Of a DNA stretch of 64,000 nt, positions 1 to 8,642 are shown in pieces. The position numbers and the translations under genes were made by a program. This DNA is from Cytobacillus oceanisediminis (lineage in GTDB: Bacteria; Bacillota; Bacilli; Bacillales; Cytobacillaceae). Below the pieces are notes generated by a model that saw only the letters and a program-made list of their open reading frames with translations, was not told the origin of the DNA and did not search any database. The DNA lies in the NCBI RefSeq assembly GCF_007830235.1, contig NZ_VLKI01000013.1:1-64000 (forward strand), written 5' to 3'. Each line of letters begins with the position of its first letter. Positions within the stretch are counted from its first letter, which is position 1.

Positions 1-205
1 CCAACTCAAGACCAGAAATCGATGCATCAAAATCGAACGGTCGAACCAAGATATCTCCATAAAAGGAACTCAGCATTGCCTTATGTGTAAACTTAGCTGC
101 GTCTATTGCCACAATTAATAGATGATCAGCTCCTGTTTCCCGAATAAATTTAGCCCATCGACTTCCGTTTTTCCCTTGAATATGATTGAATGGTGTATAT
201 ACCAT
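1..205 (-). CDS. IS110-family transposase, N-terminal part (runs off the window)
   Basis: The reverse strand reads from an ATG at 205 with an AAGGAG site 8 nt upstream and stays open to the window edge. The translated start (MVYTPFNHIQGKNG) is followed by VAIDAAKFTHKA. This resembles the first catalytic Asp block of the DEDD transposases of IS110/IS1111 elements (xGIDVAKxxH). About 68 residues are visible, so domain content beyond the first motif cannot be judged. IS110 transposases act as RNA-guided recombinases and usually have a non-coding end next to the gene. The stretch 206-350 would be that end, but no border can be fixed here. The family call rests on one motif and the length seen. 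Confidence 0.7.
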   Translation of the reverse strand, partial: MVYTPFNHIQGKNGSRWAKFIRETGADHLLIVAIDAAKFTHKAMLSSFYGDILVRPFDFDASISGLEL

Positions 206-353
206 CGTTTTCAACTCCTTGTGGTGAGGTTTAGTAATTGGAAGTTCTGTGATAGGTACTTCCATTTTACATTGAAAACGGTGGTCTTTTTTATGATTTT
301 GATCTATTTACTACACTAGGCACATAACAAGGACATAATGTGGTAAAAATAAA

Positions 354-396
354 GGCTGCCCCTCAGTCAGCTCCACTAACCTTCGGGACAGCCCTT
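354..396. repeat. GACAGGC stem-loop repeat (family R1), copy 1
   Basis: An inverted repeat with arms GGCTGCCC and GGGACAGCC around a loop containing CACTAACC. It is one of at least seven related stem-loops in the window (others near 4684, 6597, 7189, 13485, 17467 and 41473). All lie between genes. Confidence 0.7.
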
Positions 397-409
397 GCAT
401 CTTTAGATT

Positions 410-635
410 AGGCTGTTTTCTCATAGATTGTTGTTTTTACTACAAATTTGCCCGTTGTTTTTCGCTACAGGCACTTGCTTTCCGCGGGGAGGAATGAGAG
501 CCTCCCCGGCTTCGCCTGTGGGGTCTCTCACTTCCCTCACTTCCCGCAGGAGTCAAGCGCCCTGCGCTACAATCAACTCAGTTGCTTAAACTTAGTTAGC
601 AGTTGAAAAGCAACAAACTTTACAAAAAGAGCCTT
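410..635. repeat. MITE-like GC-rich element (family R2), copy 1
   Basis: About 225 bp with a GC-rich core (CTTTCCGCGGGGAGG, CTTCGCCTGTGGGGTCTC, CCCGCAGGAGTC) and imperfect terminal inverted repeats: AGGCTGTTTTCTC on the left, and on the right a run ending AAAAAGAGCCTT. Four further copies lie at about 23904, 41191, 45429 and 55726. It has no credible coding capacity. Its position just downstream of the catalase stop suggests it may also fold in the 3' end of that transcript. Confidence 0.8.
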
Positions 636-644
636 AGATTACGA

Positions 645-2294
645 TTAATAAGGATCAGTTTCGTGGCTTTTCTCCACAGCTTCCTTAGTTGCTTCGTTCT
701 CAGCGATTGAACCCTGTCCATATTTCGATTTACCAGCTTCACGGCCAGGAATTTTACTTTCAGCGTTCATTTTCTGCATGTCGTTCATTACTTTTTCGAT
801 TCCTTCCTTCACACGGCGGCCATAATCTTCATCTGCTTGTGTGAAGTGCTCAATCATAGCCTCTTGAATTCGCTTATCGCATACCGCCAGTGCTTCGGAT
901 AGGTTTTTGATCAATTCATCGCGCTCCCAATCTTCAAAGCTGCGGTATGTGTGGCCCGCTTGACCGTAGTTGTTCGGACGATCAATGGGTGCACTCAAGG
1001 CTGCCGCATTATACGTTGGCTGATGAGGTGAACGGCCTTCTTCAGCTGCTTCCTTATAGCCGCCTTTCATCGATGGCTCATAGTTGATATGCGGATTATC
1101 TCCAGACTCTTTAGGGTCACGGATATCCATTTGGCCACGATGCTGGTTCGTGCGAACAGGTACTTTCGGTGCGTTCACTGGCAATTTCAGATAGTTCGCA
1201 CCTACACGATAGCGCTGCGTATCGGAATAAGAAAAGGTACGGCCTTGCAGCATTTTATCATCTGAGAAATCCATTCCATCGACAAGAACCCCTGTACCGA
1301 AGGCTGCCTGCTCAATCTCCGCATGGTAGTCAACTGGATTGCGATCAAGGACCATACGGCCAACAGGCAGCCACGGGAACTTATCCTCCGGCCAAAGCTT
1401 GGTATCATCGAGCGGATCAAAATCAAGTTCAGGGTGGTAATCATCCTCCATGATCTGCACAAAGAGCTCCCATTCCGGATAGTCTCCACGTTTAATCGCT
1501 TCAAATAAATCCTGTGTTGCATGACCGACGTTTTTCGCCTGAATAGAGTTTGCCTCTTCCTGTGTTAAGTTACGGATCCCTTGCTTTGGCTCCCAGTGAT
1601 ACTTCACCAGCACTGACTCACCTTTTTCATTTACCCATTTATATGTATTTACACCGGAACCCTGCATGTGGCGGTAAGTTGCTGGAATCCCCCATGGTGA
1701 GAACAGGAATGTAATCATATGGGTAGCCTCAGGTGTACGGGATACAAAGTCAAACATCCGCTCAGGATTTGGTACGTTCGAAACTGGATCAGCCTTAAAC
1801 GCATGAATCATATCAGGGAATTTCATCGCATCACGGATAAAGAAAATTTTCAGGTTGTTCCCAACCAAATCCCAATTGCCATCTTCCGTATACATTTTTA
1901 CTGCAAAGCCACGTGGGTCTCGTGCTGTTTCCGGCGAATCTTTTGCTCCTGCTACTGTGGAAAAACGAACCATTAACGATGTTCTCTTCCCTGCACCAGA
2001 AAAAACTTTCGCCCGTGTATACTTCTCAGCCGGTTCATCTCCAACTTTTCCATATGTTTCAAAATAACCAAATGCTCCAGCACCTCTTGCGTGTACCACA
2101 CGCTCCGGTACCTCTTCCCGATCAAAATGGGAAATTTTTTCTATGAAATGGTAATTCTCTAGTGTCGCCGGGCCACGGTTTCCAATCGTACGGATGTTTT
2201 GATTATCTGTTACAGGATGGCCCTGCCGTGTTGTCAGCGTCTCACGTTTCACATCTTGTTCGTTTGAAGAATTCATATTTTTGTTTTCCTCCAC
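645..2294 (-). CDS. katA: Catalase (KatA/KatX-type heme catalase)
   Basis: A heme catalase converting H2O2 to water and oxygen in the cytoplasm. From the proposed GTG start the protein has 549 residues. The distal-side His lies in [10 protein letters not shown] (His68), the active-site Asn in DLVGNN (146-147), and the proximal heme-ligand Tyr in [17 protein letters not shown]. The N-terminus ([14 protein letters not shown]) and the extended C-terminus with a [13 protein letters not shown] tail look closer to Bacillus KatX than to vegetative KatA, so the symbol is provisional. The GTG at 2294 has GGGAGGT 6 nt upstream. An ATG at 2276 (GGAGG 11 nt upstream) is the alternative. Upstream there is a PerR-like box (2382-2396) and a SigB-like promoter (2347-2371), both fitting stress control. 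An R2 repeat follows the stop. Confidence 0.93.
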   Translation of the reverse strand: MEENKNMNSSNEQDVKRETLTTRQGHPVTDNQNIRTIGNRGPATLENYHFIEKISHFDREEVPERVVHARGAGAFGYFETYGKVGDEPAEKYTRAKVFSGAGKRTSLMVRFSTVAGAKDSPETARDPRGFAVKMYTEDGNWDLVGNNLKIFFIRDAMKFPDMIHAFKADPVSNVPNPERMFDFVSRTPEATHMITFLFSPWGIPATYRHMQGSGVNTYKWVNEKGESVLVKYHWEPKQGIRNLTQEEANSIQAKNVGHATQDLFEAIKRGDYPEWELFVQIMEDDYHPELDFDPLDDTKLWPEDKFPWLPVGRMVLDRNPVDYHAEIEQAAFGTGVLVDGMDFSDDKMLQGRTFSYSDTQRYRVGANYLKLPVNAPKVPVRTNQHRGQMDIRDPKESGDNPHINYEPSMKGGYKEAAEEGRSPHQPTYNAAALSAPIDRPNNYGQAGHTYRSFEDWERDELIKNLSEALAVCDKRIQEAMIEHFTQADEDYGRRVKEGIEKVMNDMQKMNAESKIPGREAGKSKYGQGSIAENEATKEAVEKSHETDPY

Positions 2295-2346
2295 AATTAA
2301 ACCTCCCAAAAATTCACTACCTATTTTACCTTTAAGTTGGAAGTAT

Positions 2347-2371
2347 ATACCCGGATACTTTCCGTTTTAGC
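2347..2371 (-). promoter_or_regulatory. Candidate SigB-type promoter of the catalase gene
   Basis: On the minus strand GCTAAA (2366-2371) is followed after 13 nt by GGGTAT (2347-2352). The SigB pattern in Bacillus is GTTTAA, 12-15 nt, GGGTAT: the -10 is exact and the -35 matches 4 of 6. KatX of B. subtilis is driven by SigB and SigF, which fits. Without transcript data this is a candidate. Confidence 0.4.
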
Positions 2372-2381
2372 ATAACTTCAT

Positions 2382-2396
2382 TTTTAATTATGATTA
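2382..2396. promoter_or_regulatory. PerR-box-like site upstream of the catalase
   Basis: TTTTAATTATGATTA matches 11 of the 14 fixed positions of the PerR consensus TTATAATNATTATAA. It lies about 88 bp upstream of the catalase start, beyond the candidate SigB -35. PerR represses catalase genes in Bacillus. Confidence 0.4.
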
Positions 2397-2598
2397 GAAA
2401 GATCATGTGTTATGGTTGTCCATATAGACAAATAATTTCAGGTGTTAACTAACCTGCACCAAAAGTCACAACTTGAAAGAACCACAGGGATTATCTTGAC
2501 TGCTTGAAAATGTTCCTGTTATTCTTAGTCCGTTGCAATGGACCTGCGAACTGGTCTTATGTAGAGCAGGCTGCATTTTCAATACTCGGAGGTTTGTT

Positions 2599-3726
2599 TT
2601 GAAAAAAATAAAGAAAATACCTTATCAGCAATACTATTTGTACATCATCCTGTCATTTTGTTTTGCAGCCTCGGTTATGTTTGTGAATCACAATGAATCT
2701 TTCTATGACCGGCCAATTGCTGAAGTAATGGAAGTTGACCTGGTTCATTCAGAAGAGGTGACAGATATATACGATAATGGGGACCGGTTACACGAACAGC
2801 ATCTAATAGCCGAATTAAAGAATGGAGAAAAAAAAGGGCAGCAGATTCATATAAAGAATCAATACTCTGCCTCTAAAGCTTATGACCAGGAATTTCATGA
2901 AGGGCAAAAATTATTTGTTTCAATAAGCGAGAATAAAGAAGATGGGACAGATTTAACTGGAACGATAATAGACCTTAAACGGGATCATTACATACTAATT
3001 GTAGGTTGGATTTTTATCCTTATCCTGCTCCTTGTTGGAAAAAAACAAGGACTGTTTTCGATTATAAGTCTGGCAGTCAATGCACTATTGCTCTCTTATG
3101 CATTGGATGTTTATCTGGATAATCCTGAAACAAGCCTCTTACTTATATGCAGTATAGCGGTTATTTTATTTACGATCCTTTCCTTGCTGCTCGTAAACGG
3201 TTTTAATGAAAAGACCTATGCAGCTATTGTCGCAACCTTGCTGGCTACATTTATTTCGCTGTTGGTCACCTATCTTATCATTTGGGTAACCTCTGGAAAG
3301 GGTCTTAGATATGAAGAGCTCCAATTTATCACACGTCCCTATCAAATGGTTTTTTTAGCAGGATTATTTATCGGATCTTTGGGAGCTGTAATGGATGTAG
3401 CCATTACCATGTCTTCTTCCCTGTTTAGCTTGTATGAAAAGAATCATAACATTCCGGTAAAAGCACTTAAGCGTTCTGGAATGGAAGTTGGCAAAGATAT
3501 TATGGGCACCATGACAAATATCTTGTTTTTTGCCTACATAAGCGGTTCCATTCCTATGCTTATTTTGTATATAAAGAATGATTCACCATTAGGTTTTACG
3601 CTTTCCATGAACCTTTCATTGGAATTAGCCCGGGCGCTGGCTGGCGGCATCGGAATCGTACTAACCATTCCGATCGGCCTTTATATTTCTATATTTTTTA
3701 TTAATAGAAAGAAGGCAAGAACATGA
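2599..3726 (+). CDS. YibE/F-family multipass membrane protein (first of pair)
   Basis: A 375-residue membrane protein of the YibE/F-like family; the molecular function is unknown. An N-terminal membrane segment (YYLYIILSFCFAASVMFV) is followed by an extracytoplasmic stretch of about 110 residues. About seven hydrophobic segments follow, with the family-typical MDVAITMSSSL and MGTMTNILFFAY motifs. The open frame begins further upstream, but a TTG at 2599 has GGAGG 6 nt before it and opens the plausible KKIKKIPYQQYY start. The stop overlaps the next start (ATGA at 3723-3726), so the two genes are translationally coupled. Confidence 0.85.
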   Translation: MKKIKKIPYQQYYLYIILSFCFAASVMFVNHNESFYDRPIAEVMEVDLVHSEEVTDIYDNGDRLHEQHLIAELKNGEKKGQQIHIKNQYSASKAYDQEFHEGQKLFVSISENKEDGTDLTGTIIDLKRDHYILIVGWIFILILLLVGKKQGLFSIISLAVNALLLSYALDVYLDNPETSLLLICSIAVILFTILSLLLVNGFNEKTYAAIVATLLATFISLLVTYLIIWVTSGKGLRYEELQFITRPYQMVFLAGLFIGSLGAVMDVAITMSSSLFSLYEKNHNIPVKALKRSGMEVGKDIMGTMTNILFFAYISGSIPMLILYIKNDSPLGFTLSMNLSLELARALAGGIGIVLTIPIGLYISIFFINRKKART

Positions 3727-4499
3727 ATGCATTGGTTTTGCTGGCTGCCATATTATTTATTTTGATGACCCTAATCGGCGGAAAAAAAGGAGCAAGATCG
3801 TTTTTTGCTATATTCTTCAACTTTGGCATGATTATTTTTGTCCTCTTTTTTATGAACGATCCTAATATCAATCCGATTATCGTCACATTGATTGCATGTG
3901 CTGTGATTAGCTGTATCAATCTTTTTTATATTAACGAAGTGAACATTAAGACCAAAACAGCATTTATGTCTTCGATCATCACCATTGTAATCTTGATCCT
4001 GTTTATTGTCATTGTTACAGAAAAGGCGATGATTCAGGGATTTGGTGAAGAGGAAGTAGAAGAACTGAGTGTGTTTTCCCTTTATATTGGAGTCGATTTT
4101 GTTAAAATTGCCGCTTCTGTCATCATCATGAGTACAATCGGAGCCATCACGGATGCTGCCATGGCCATCTCCTCTCCGATGCGGGAAATCCATTATCATC
4201 ATCCAGACATCAGCAGGAAAGACTTATTTCAAGCTGGATTAAGCATTGGGAAGGACATCTTGGGAACAAGTACGAACACGTTATTTTTTGCTTTCTTTGG
4301 CGGATACTTGGCACTCCTCATTTGGTTTAAAGATCTGTCCTATTCTGCCGGAGAAATCGTTAATTCAAAAATCTTTAGTGCTGAGATGATCACGATCCTT
4401 TGTGCAGGAATTGGGGTAACGCTGGTTATTCCGATCACTGCCTGGATTACTGCAGTGTTTTTAGTAAAAAATAGAAATAAAAATGAAACGGTTGAATAG
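3723..4499 (+). CDS. YibE/F-family membrane protein (second of pair)
   Basis: A 258-residue multipass protein paralogous to the C-terminal half of its upstream partner. It repeats the same signatures (TIGAITDAAMAISSPM, ILGTSTNTLFFAF) but lacks the extracytoplasmic domain. It has about seven predicted membrane segments. Its ATG overlaps the upstream stop by 4 nt, and the operon ends at a clear terminator (4519-4559). The constant pairing of a long and a short YibE/F protein in Firmicutes suggests a hetero-oligomeric complex. That is inference, and no substrate is known. Confidence 0.85.
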   Translation: MNALVLLAAILFILMTLIGGKKGARSFFAIFFNFGMIIFVLFFMNDPNINPIIVTLIACAVISCINLFYINEVNIKTKTAFMSSIITIVILILFIVIVTEKAMIQGFGEEEVEELSVFSLYIGVDFVKIAASVIIMSTIGAITDAAMAISSPMREIHYHHPDISRKDLFQAGLSIGKDILGTSTNTLFFAFFGGYLALLIWFKDLSYSAGEIVNSKIFSAEMITILCAGIGVTLVIPITAWITAVFLVKNRNKNETVE

Positions 4500-4518
4500 A
4501 CTTATGAATAATTACAAG

Positions 4519-4559
4519 CATCCCTTATTTCCATAGTTGAAATAGGGGATGTTTTTTTA
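4519..4559 (+). terminator. Rho-independent terminator after the YibE/F pair
   Basis: CATCCC(T)TATTTC pairs with GAAATAGGGGATG around a short loop and is followed by a run of seven T. Confidence 0.85.
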
Positions 4560-4683
4560 TAGCTGGAATTAGCCTTCCGCCTGTGTGCTGCCCTTCTTCT
4601 ATGCACCTACATATGCTAAAAATTACAACTGGCTATATTAAATAGCCCCCTATCCTCAGCCACATTTATTACAGCACGATTAT

Positions 4684-4762
4684 GCTCCCCCTATCCCTCT
4701 TTAACCGTATTCTTTTCCGCTTTATCACTAACGTTCTAGTGCACACGGGGACAGGCTCCTTA
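4684..4762. repeat. R1 stem-loop repeat, copy 2
   Basis: A right arm CGGGGACAGGCTCCTT with the loop motif CACTAACGTTCT. The left arm (GCTCCCCCTATCCC) is diverged. It lies in the gene-free stretch 4560-5092. Confidence 0.5.
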
Positions 4763-4907
4763 TTCCAAAGGAACAATTTCATAACGCATTTAGATAGGAT
4801 TCATTTTAATAGTTTAGATTTATCTTGTTCATAGTTTGTTAATATTTACCCATTACAATAAGATTTGTACCGAAACATCATACAGCCCTTTTTCTTTACC
4901 CCTTTAG

Positions 4908-4940
4908 ATCCGGCCATTTTTTGGCCGGATTTTTTATTTT
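4908..4940 (+). terminator. Orphan intrinsic terminator in a gene-free stretch
   Basis: ATCCGGCC pairs with GGCCGGAT across a T-rich loop and is followed by TTTTTATTTT. No open frame on the plus strand ends here. It either closes a short untranslated RNA from the 4760-4900 region or is a leader terminator ahead of the gene at 5093. Confidence 0.75.
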
Positions 4941-5092
4941 GCCTTATTCAAGTCTGTCCCTCCATCCATCGGCCTCCTGGAATGAAACTGGCCCAAATTA
5001 ATGTTCACCATTTCGACACAATCCCCCAAAAACCACCCTGACCTTTTCCTCCCCTCAACTGTATATAGAAGGTGAAAGGGCGGTGCATTTAT

Positions 5093-5905
5093 ATGAATTT
5101 AAAAGTAGGCAGTATTGACCAGTTTGAACAGTTTTCCCAGTTTACAAATCTTCAGGAGTTTAATACGCATTTAGAAATGTGGCTTGCTGTACATAAGGAT
5201 CATTTCTCAAAAGGCGAGCTTGTTGGATTAAAAAGGCTGGCACGTTTTGCAGCCAAGATTCCTGGAGTGTCCAATGCAAAGATCGGAACCGTTTTAAAAG
5301 CAATCCACGAAGAATACAGCGGCAACGGCATATCCCGTTCCACTTTTAAAAGAATGATCGCCAAAGCTGCAGAGCTAGGCATTTTCACAGTCCATGAAAC
5401 AGAACGAAAAAACGGATCCCAATCCAGCAACCTTTATGTTTTCAATCGTTTTCCCAAGAGTGAACTACCTAAGGAAGGAAAAATGGCCCACCCTAATAAA
5501 ACTAGTAATCTTTCTAAAACTATTAAAAATCAAAAGAATACTAAACGTAACGGAACGGAGCTCGACCACACTTTTATAAGTGATCGCATTCCAAAAACTT
5601 TCGTTGAAGTTTTGAAGTACTTTTTCCCTGAAGCAAAAACAATTGAAGAGTTCTGGAGAATGACAAAGATTGCCGCCTACAGGAACAATCGCGAACAAAA
5701 CCAGGATCAGGTCTTGGAAACAGCCATCCATTCTTTTAAGCAGCTCGTCCGCAAAATGAAGTCCAGTTCTGTAGCAAAACCGATCGCTTATTTCTATGGA
5801 ATTTTGAATAAAAAAATGGAGGAGCTTTACTTCGAAGATCTGTTTGAAATGGGCTTTACAGCAGTTGATGAGAAATTCTTCATGAACTTTTTTTACAAAA
5901 AATAA
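5093..5905 (+). CDS. Winged-helix protein of unknown role (replication-initiator-like layout)
   Basis: A 270-residue cytoplasmic protein. Residues about 25-125 form a winged-helix-like fold, with a recognition-helix stretch (GISRSTFKRMIAKAAELG) and wing (ERKNGSQSSNLYVF). This pattern is common in Firmicute replication initiators and DnaD/RepA-like proteins. A Lys/Asn-rich linker follows at about 130-160. A helical C-terminal part contains LVRKMKSSSVAKPIAYFYGILN, similar in style to DnaD C-terminal motifs. The ATG at 5093 is preferred because GGGCGGTG sits 7 nt upstream; a GTG at 5072 lacks a site. No plasmid or phage gene lies beside it. I do not recognise the specific gene, and DNA binding is inferred. 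Confidence 0.75.
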   Translation: MNLKVGSIDQFEQFSQFTNLQEFNTHLEMWLAVHKDHFSKGELVGLKRLARFAAKIPGVSNAKIGTVLKAIHEEYSGNGISRSTFKRMIAKAAELGIFTVHETERKNGSQSSNLYVFNRFPKSELPKEGKMAHPNKTSNLSKTIKNQKNTKRNGTELDHTFISDRIPKTFVEVLKYFFPEAKTIEEFWRMTKIAAYRNNREQNQDQVLETAIHSFKQLVRKMKSSSVAKPIAYFYGILNKKMEELYFEDLFEMGFTAVDEKFFMNFFYKK

Positions 5906-5955
5906 TGCCAACCTCTATTTAATAGAAATCGGCACTTCGTTTATTCGCTATACGT

Positions 5956-6165
5956 TTAGCGTGACGCTTTTGGCGGTTGGCAAACGTCACATTTACGTTG
6001 GTTATTATTTTTAAATTTCGTAAATGTTTTTTCAAAATTGCTGCCACATGCACATTTAAATAGTAACTTTTGAGAAAAACCGTGATATTCTGTCGTTAGC
6101 AACTTACTTTCCGAATTTTTCTCAACAAACTCTTTAATTTTACCGATTGTCCATCGTTTATTCAT
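5956..6165 (-). CDS. Small zinc-finger-like protein (CxCG...CxxC)
   Basis: A 69-residue protein starting at an ATG with a perfect GGAGGTG 7 nt upstream. An N-terminal part (WTIGKIKEFVEKNSESKLL) leads into FKCACGSNFEKTFTKFKNNNQRKCDVC. The two cysteine pairs, CxC and CxxC, look like a treble-clef or zinc-ribbon. Such modules are often fused to HNH or GIY-YIG nucleases in phage and mobile DNA. Here the module stands alone with no nuclease in frame on either side. It may be a remnant or a solitary DNA-binding module. Confidence 0.65.
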   Translation of the reverse strand: MNKRWTIGKIKEFVEKNSESKLLTTEYHGFSQKLLFKCACGSNFEKTFTKFKNNNQRKCDVCQPPKASR

Positions 6166-6330
6166 TTTCTTACACCTCCATATTTTATTGCTAGGCGGAG
6201 GCTGTTCTTGGCATCCGTTTCAAATATGAGCAAAAGGTCGTAATTACCCTAAGTGTCTCATTATAACATGCGCTGGCATACAATTAAACAGATTGTTTAC
6301 GCGTACTAGTTCATTTCAAACTGTTGCAGC

Positions 6331-6561
6331 ATGTTCGATCTGTTTGATAAAAGACAGATTCGACAGTTACTTGAACAAGCAAATTTTCAAATTGAGAAGG
6401 AACTTACGGTCTACGCAACGTACTTACAAGACGCCCAGTGGGAAAAGTATTATGCTAATTGCATCCGTCACGAATTCGTCAATACTTCTGCCATGTTGCA
6501 GACATTGATCAATAGTTATTATGAACTGATGAATAGTTCTACTGAAATGAGCAATCATTAG
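6331..6561 (+). CDS. Possible small hypothetical protein or remnant
   Basis: A 76-residue frame (MFDLFDKRQIRQLLEQANF...) with a protein-like helical composition (QIEKELTVYATYLQDAQWEKYY). There is no ribosome-binding site before its only ATG, and a stop lies 24 nt upstream in frame. I do not recognise the family. The body may be a 3' remnant of a longer lost gene. Low confidence. Confidence 0.3.
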   Translation: MFDLFDKRQIRQLLEQANFQIEKELTVYATYLQDAQWEKYYANCIRHEFVNTSAMLQTLINSYYELMNSSTEMSNH

Positions 6562-6596
6562 ATAGTTTCATTCTTTGTGCCAACTAAAAATAAGTG

Positions 6597-6631
6597 CTGC
6601 CCCCCATTGCTTTAGCACAATGGGGGACAGA
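6597..6631. repeat. R1-like perfect stem-loop, copy 3
   Basis: CCCCCATTG and CAATGGGGG pair around CTTTAGCA, within GCTGCC...GACAGAC flanks. It lies between the small plus-strand frame ending at 6561 and the minus-strand gene ending at 6656. It could serve as a terminator for either. Confidence 0.6.
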
Positions 6632-6655
6632 CAACCGTAATTCTATAGGATTTTA

Positions 6656-6835
6656 TTAATTCAATAAAGTAAAGTTCTTATGCAGTTCCTTTTCATTAAT
6701 TGATATTCTATTCGATAAGTCTTTAGTTCGTAATACAAAATCTTTGATCCCTATAAATTCAGATTCTGCAATCAAATAGAATTGGGTTCCCTTTTTTAAA
6801 CCTTTAAAATGATTCTTTAGCTTATATCTCTTCAT
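6656..6835 (-). CDS. Small hypothetical protein (59 aa)
   Basis: An open frame of 59 residues from ATG at 6835 to TAA at 6656: MKRYKLKNHFKGLKKG..., then QFYLIAESEFIGIKDFVLRTKDL. The composition (charged, alternating hydrophobic, no low complexity) looks coding. The site upstream is weak (TAGGTA about 6 nt before ATG). I do not recognise the family. Its neighbours are small broken genes. Confidence 0.45.
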   Translation of the reverse strand: MKRYKLKNHFKGLKKGTQFYLIAESEFIGIKDFVLRTKDLSNRISINEKELHKNFTLLN

Positions 6836-7027
6836 GATCTTACCTAGCTACTCCCATAATCTTTAATTCAATCTGATATTTACACTGGATTAATCGCATT
6901 TACTAGTCTGTCAGCTACAATCGTACTGTTTATTACTAAAAATTCTGGTAAGGTGCTTATGTATGAGTTAAACCTTATCCAAACTATAATGCAAATAACA
7001 ACACTACAATATTTCAAACAAAGATTA

Positions 7028-7207
7028 CTAATAATAAAACTCTCCAATAAAAGGGAGAGTTTTATTATCAGCGTTTTTGTATGTCTCCAACATTGTATCA
7101 TAAAACATTAGAGTTCTTTCCAGTTCTTGACGAGTAAACCATGCCTTTTCTATGTCAAAAATAAGTTCTGTCAGCCATCTTAAAAAAAATGCCTTTCCCT
7201 TACACAC
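7028..7207 (-). pseudogene. 3' fragment of an unknown gene
   Basis: The reverse strand carries a convincing protein sequence (KAFFLRWLTELIFDIEKAWF, then TRQELERTLMFYDTMLETYK) ending at TAG 7028-7030. No start codon with a ribosome-binding site exists: the frame runs back into the R1 repeat at 7189-7236 and hits a stop. The only candidate start is GTG at 7207. The last codons overlap a hairpin (AAAACTCTCC/GGGAGAGTTTT, 7037-7064) that could be its terminator. I read this as a gene that lost its 5' part, or as a very short protein. Confidence 0.45.
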
Positions 7208-7236
7208 TAACGCTCTAGCTCAACCGGGACAGGCAA
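7189..7236. repeat. R1 stem-loop repeat, copy 4
   Basis: TGCCTTTCCC and CGGGACAGGCA arms enclose the loop CACTAACGCTCTAG. It overlaps the 5' end of the preceding fragment's open frame. Confidence 0.6.
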
Positions 7237-7644
7237 TACAATTATGATATAAATTCAAAGTCCATATAAAGCCGTCAATGATTTTGTCAGAATAATATTG
7301 CCAGATTTCCTTTCTCCATTTCACTATGAATTTTCCCTCGTTATTCATAACCAATCGTTTTTTGCCATTGAGACGAAAAACTGCTTTTCATACTTTTCTT
7401 TGTATCGGATTGTTCTAAACGTAAACAGTTCTTTTAACCAAAGCATTATGTATCGTTTTCATGGAAAGATTTCGAAGGCTGCAAAAGTGGTTGATCACCA
7501 ATGGCTTATGTCTTATCCTTGTGGTGATGAATTCTAAAAGTAAAAAGGAACCCTATTAACAGCTGACCATTTAATAGTTGACCGAAACCAGGAAAAGCAA
7601 TACTCCAATCCTCTGTTTTAGATGTTTTCCTCATAAGGCTAACC
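7237..7644. other. Gene-free stretch
   Basis: About 400 bp without a supported gene. A 79-residue plus-strand frame (7298-7537) starts at TTG without a ribosome-binding site and resembles no family I know. No hairpins or repeats stand out. Confidence 0.5.
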
Positions 7645-8133
7645 TTACAATTCGTTTACGGTTTGATTATTCTTTAATAAATCCAGTTTTTTAATAAACC
7701 CAACAAAACCTCTAATTGTGAATAAAGTAAAACACACACTACCAAATGTATGGAAAATTGACCATTTCCTCCACTTAAATAGCCTGGTGTTTTTTTCAAA
7801 GTACCATTGGGCGATACTCATTGGTACACTGAATATTAAACTTTTGAGAAGAATATTCCGTAAATTATCATTGTAAGAAATTTTAACCCAGATAACACTT
7901 AAAAGGGGGAAGAACAAGATATCATAAACGAGGTTCGTTTTAAAGATTTTTGGAAATGGGCGAACTGGGTACTCAACTCTTTTCGTTCCAACAACATAGG
8001 CATCAATCAGAGTAGCAAGAACTCCTTTCGAGAAAAAAACAACTAAGGTTTCCCTCATTTTTTTACCTTTAAACAAGAAGGGAACTGAAAAAATGCACAT
8101 TCCGAAAAGAAGGTTTAATAATTTTTTCTCCAT
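7645..8133 (-). CDS. CBO0543-family membrane protein
   Basis: A 162-residue integral membrane protein with about four hydrophobic segments. The signature motifs RVEYPVRPFPKIFKTNLVYD and the C-terminal RLFKWRKW...SIFHTFGS fit the CBO0543 family, which is common in spore-forming Bacillaceae and of unknown function. The start at 8133 is chosen over 8178 because AGGCGG sits 7 nt upstream. It is a single gene, with no obvious partner on either side. Confidence 0.75.
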   Translation of the reverse strand: MEKKLLNLLFGMCIFSVPFLFKGKKMRETLVVFFSKGVLATLIDAYVVGTKRVEYPVRPFPKIFKTNLVYDILFFPLLSVIWVKISYNDNLRNILLKSLIFSVPMSIAQWYFEKNTRLFKWRKWSIFHTFGSVCFTLFTIRGFVGFIKKLDLLKNNQTVNEL

Positions 8134-8404
8134 CAAAGATCCGCCTTTCCTATTACTGATATTATTAAATTCACCCATTCCGATTTATTTATACTTTGAA
8201 AATATTATTTCTCCCGTCATGTGCATAAGATTAATTTCCCACCAGCTTTTTCTTATTCACCATCGATTGATTGTAGTCAAGACAAACAATAAAGGCAAAT
8301 AGAAATATAAAAAGGATGAACTGGCTATGAATAAATATTTCTCCATTTTATCAATACTTGAGCTGCCTTTAATAAGAATAACAGTGATATGTATTATGAC
8401 TATC

Positions 8405-8491
8405 TCATGCACCTTCCGAAGCCCATTCGGTCAACTGATGGTTAGTACCAGTAGAACAGTAAAAAATTATTGTAAGGTTTAGGTTAGCCAT
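8405..8491 (-). pseudogene. Truncated 5' remnant of a WrbA-type quinone reductase gene
   Basis: The frame ATG 8491 to TGA 8405 gives 28 residues (NLNLTIIFYCSTGTNHQLTE, then WASEGA). It aligns without gaps to the first 27 or so residues of the intact reductase next door (NVKLAVIYYSMGGTNYQLAK, then WAEEGA). A GGAG lies 9 nt before the ATG. After the stop no further homology can be seen. This is the start of a decayed tandem copy. It also supports the shorter start chosen for the intact gene. Confidence 0.7.
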
Positions 8492-8642
8492 AACTTAAAT
8501 CTCCATCAAAAATATGAATTGTACAACTAATTAAGCATCCATTAAAGGTATTTTGCCCCTGTAAAAACTATTAATGCCTCTATTTCTAATGATAAGTCGA
8601 TTTAAAAGAGCTAATCAATATTACTTGATTAGCTCTAACTTT

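Noticed and set aside
122..319. 65-residue plus-strand frame
   Set aside because: Antisense to the IS110 transposase start and its non-coding end.
1169..1976. Several frames on both strands within the catalase gene
   Set aside because: Overlap a conserved gene throughout and have no family resemblance.
6880..7101. 73-residue minus-strand frame
   Set aside because: Overlaps the better-supported fragment in another frame; composition looks like translated AT-rich spacer.
7298..7537. 79-residue plus-strand frame
   Set aside because: TTG start without ribosome-binding site; no recognisable family; aromatic-rich composition typical of AT-rich non-coding DNA.
8326..8481. 51-codon plus-strand frame (MNKYFSILSILE...)
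   Set aside because: Overlaps the antisense wrbA-like remnant and shows no family resemblance.
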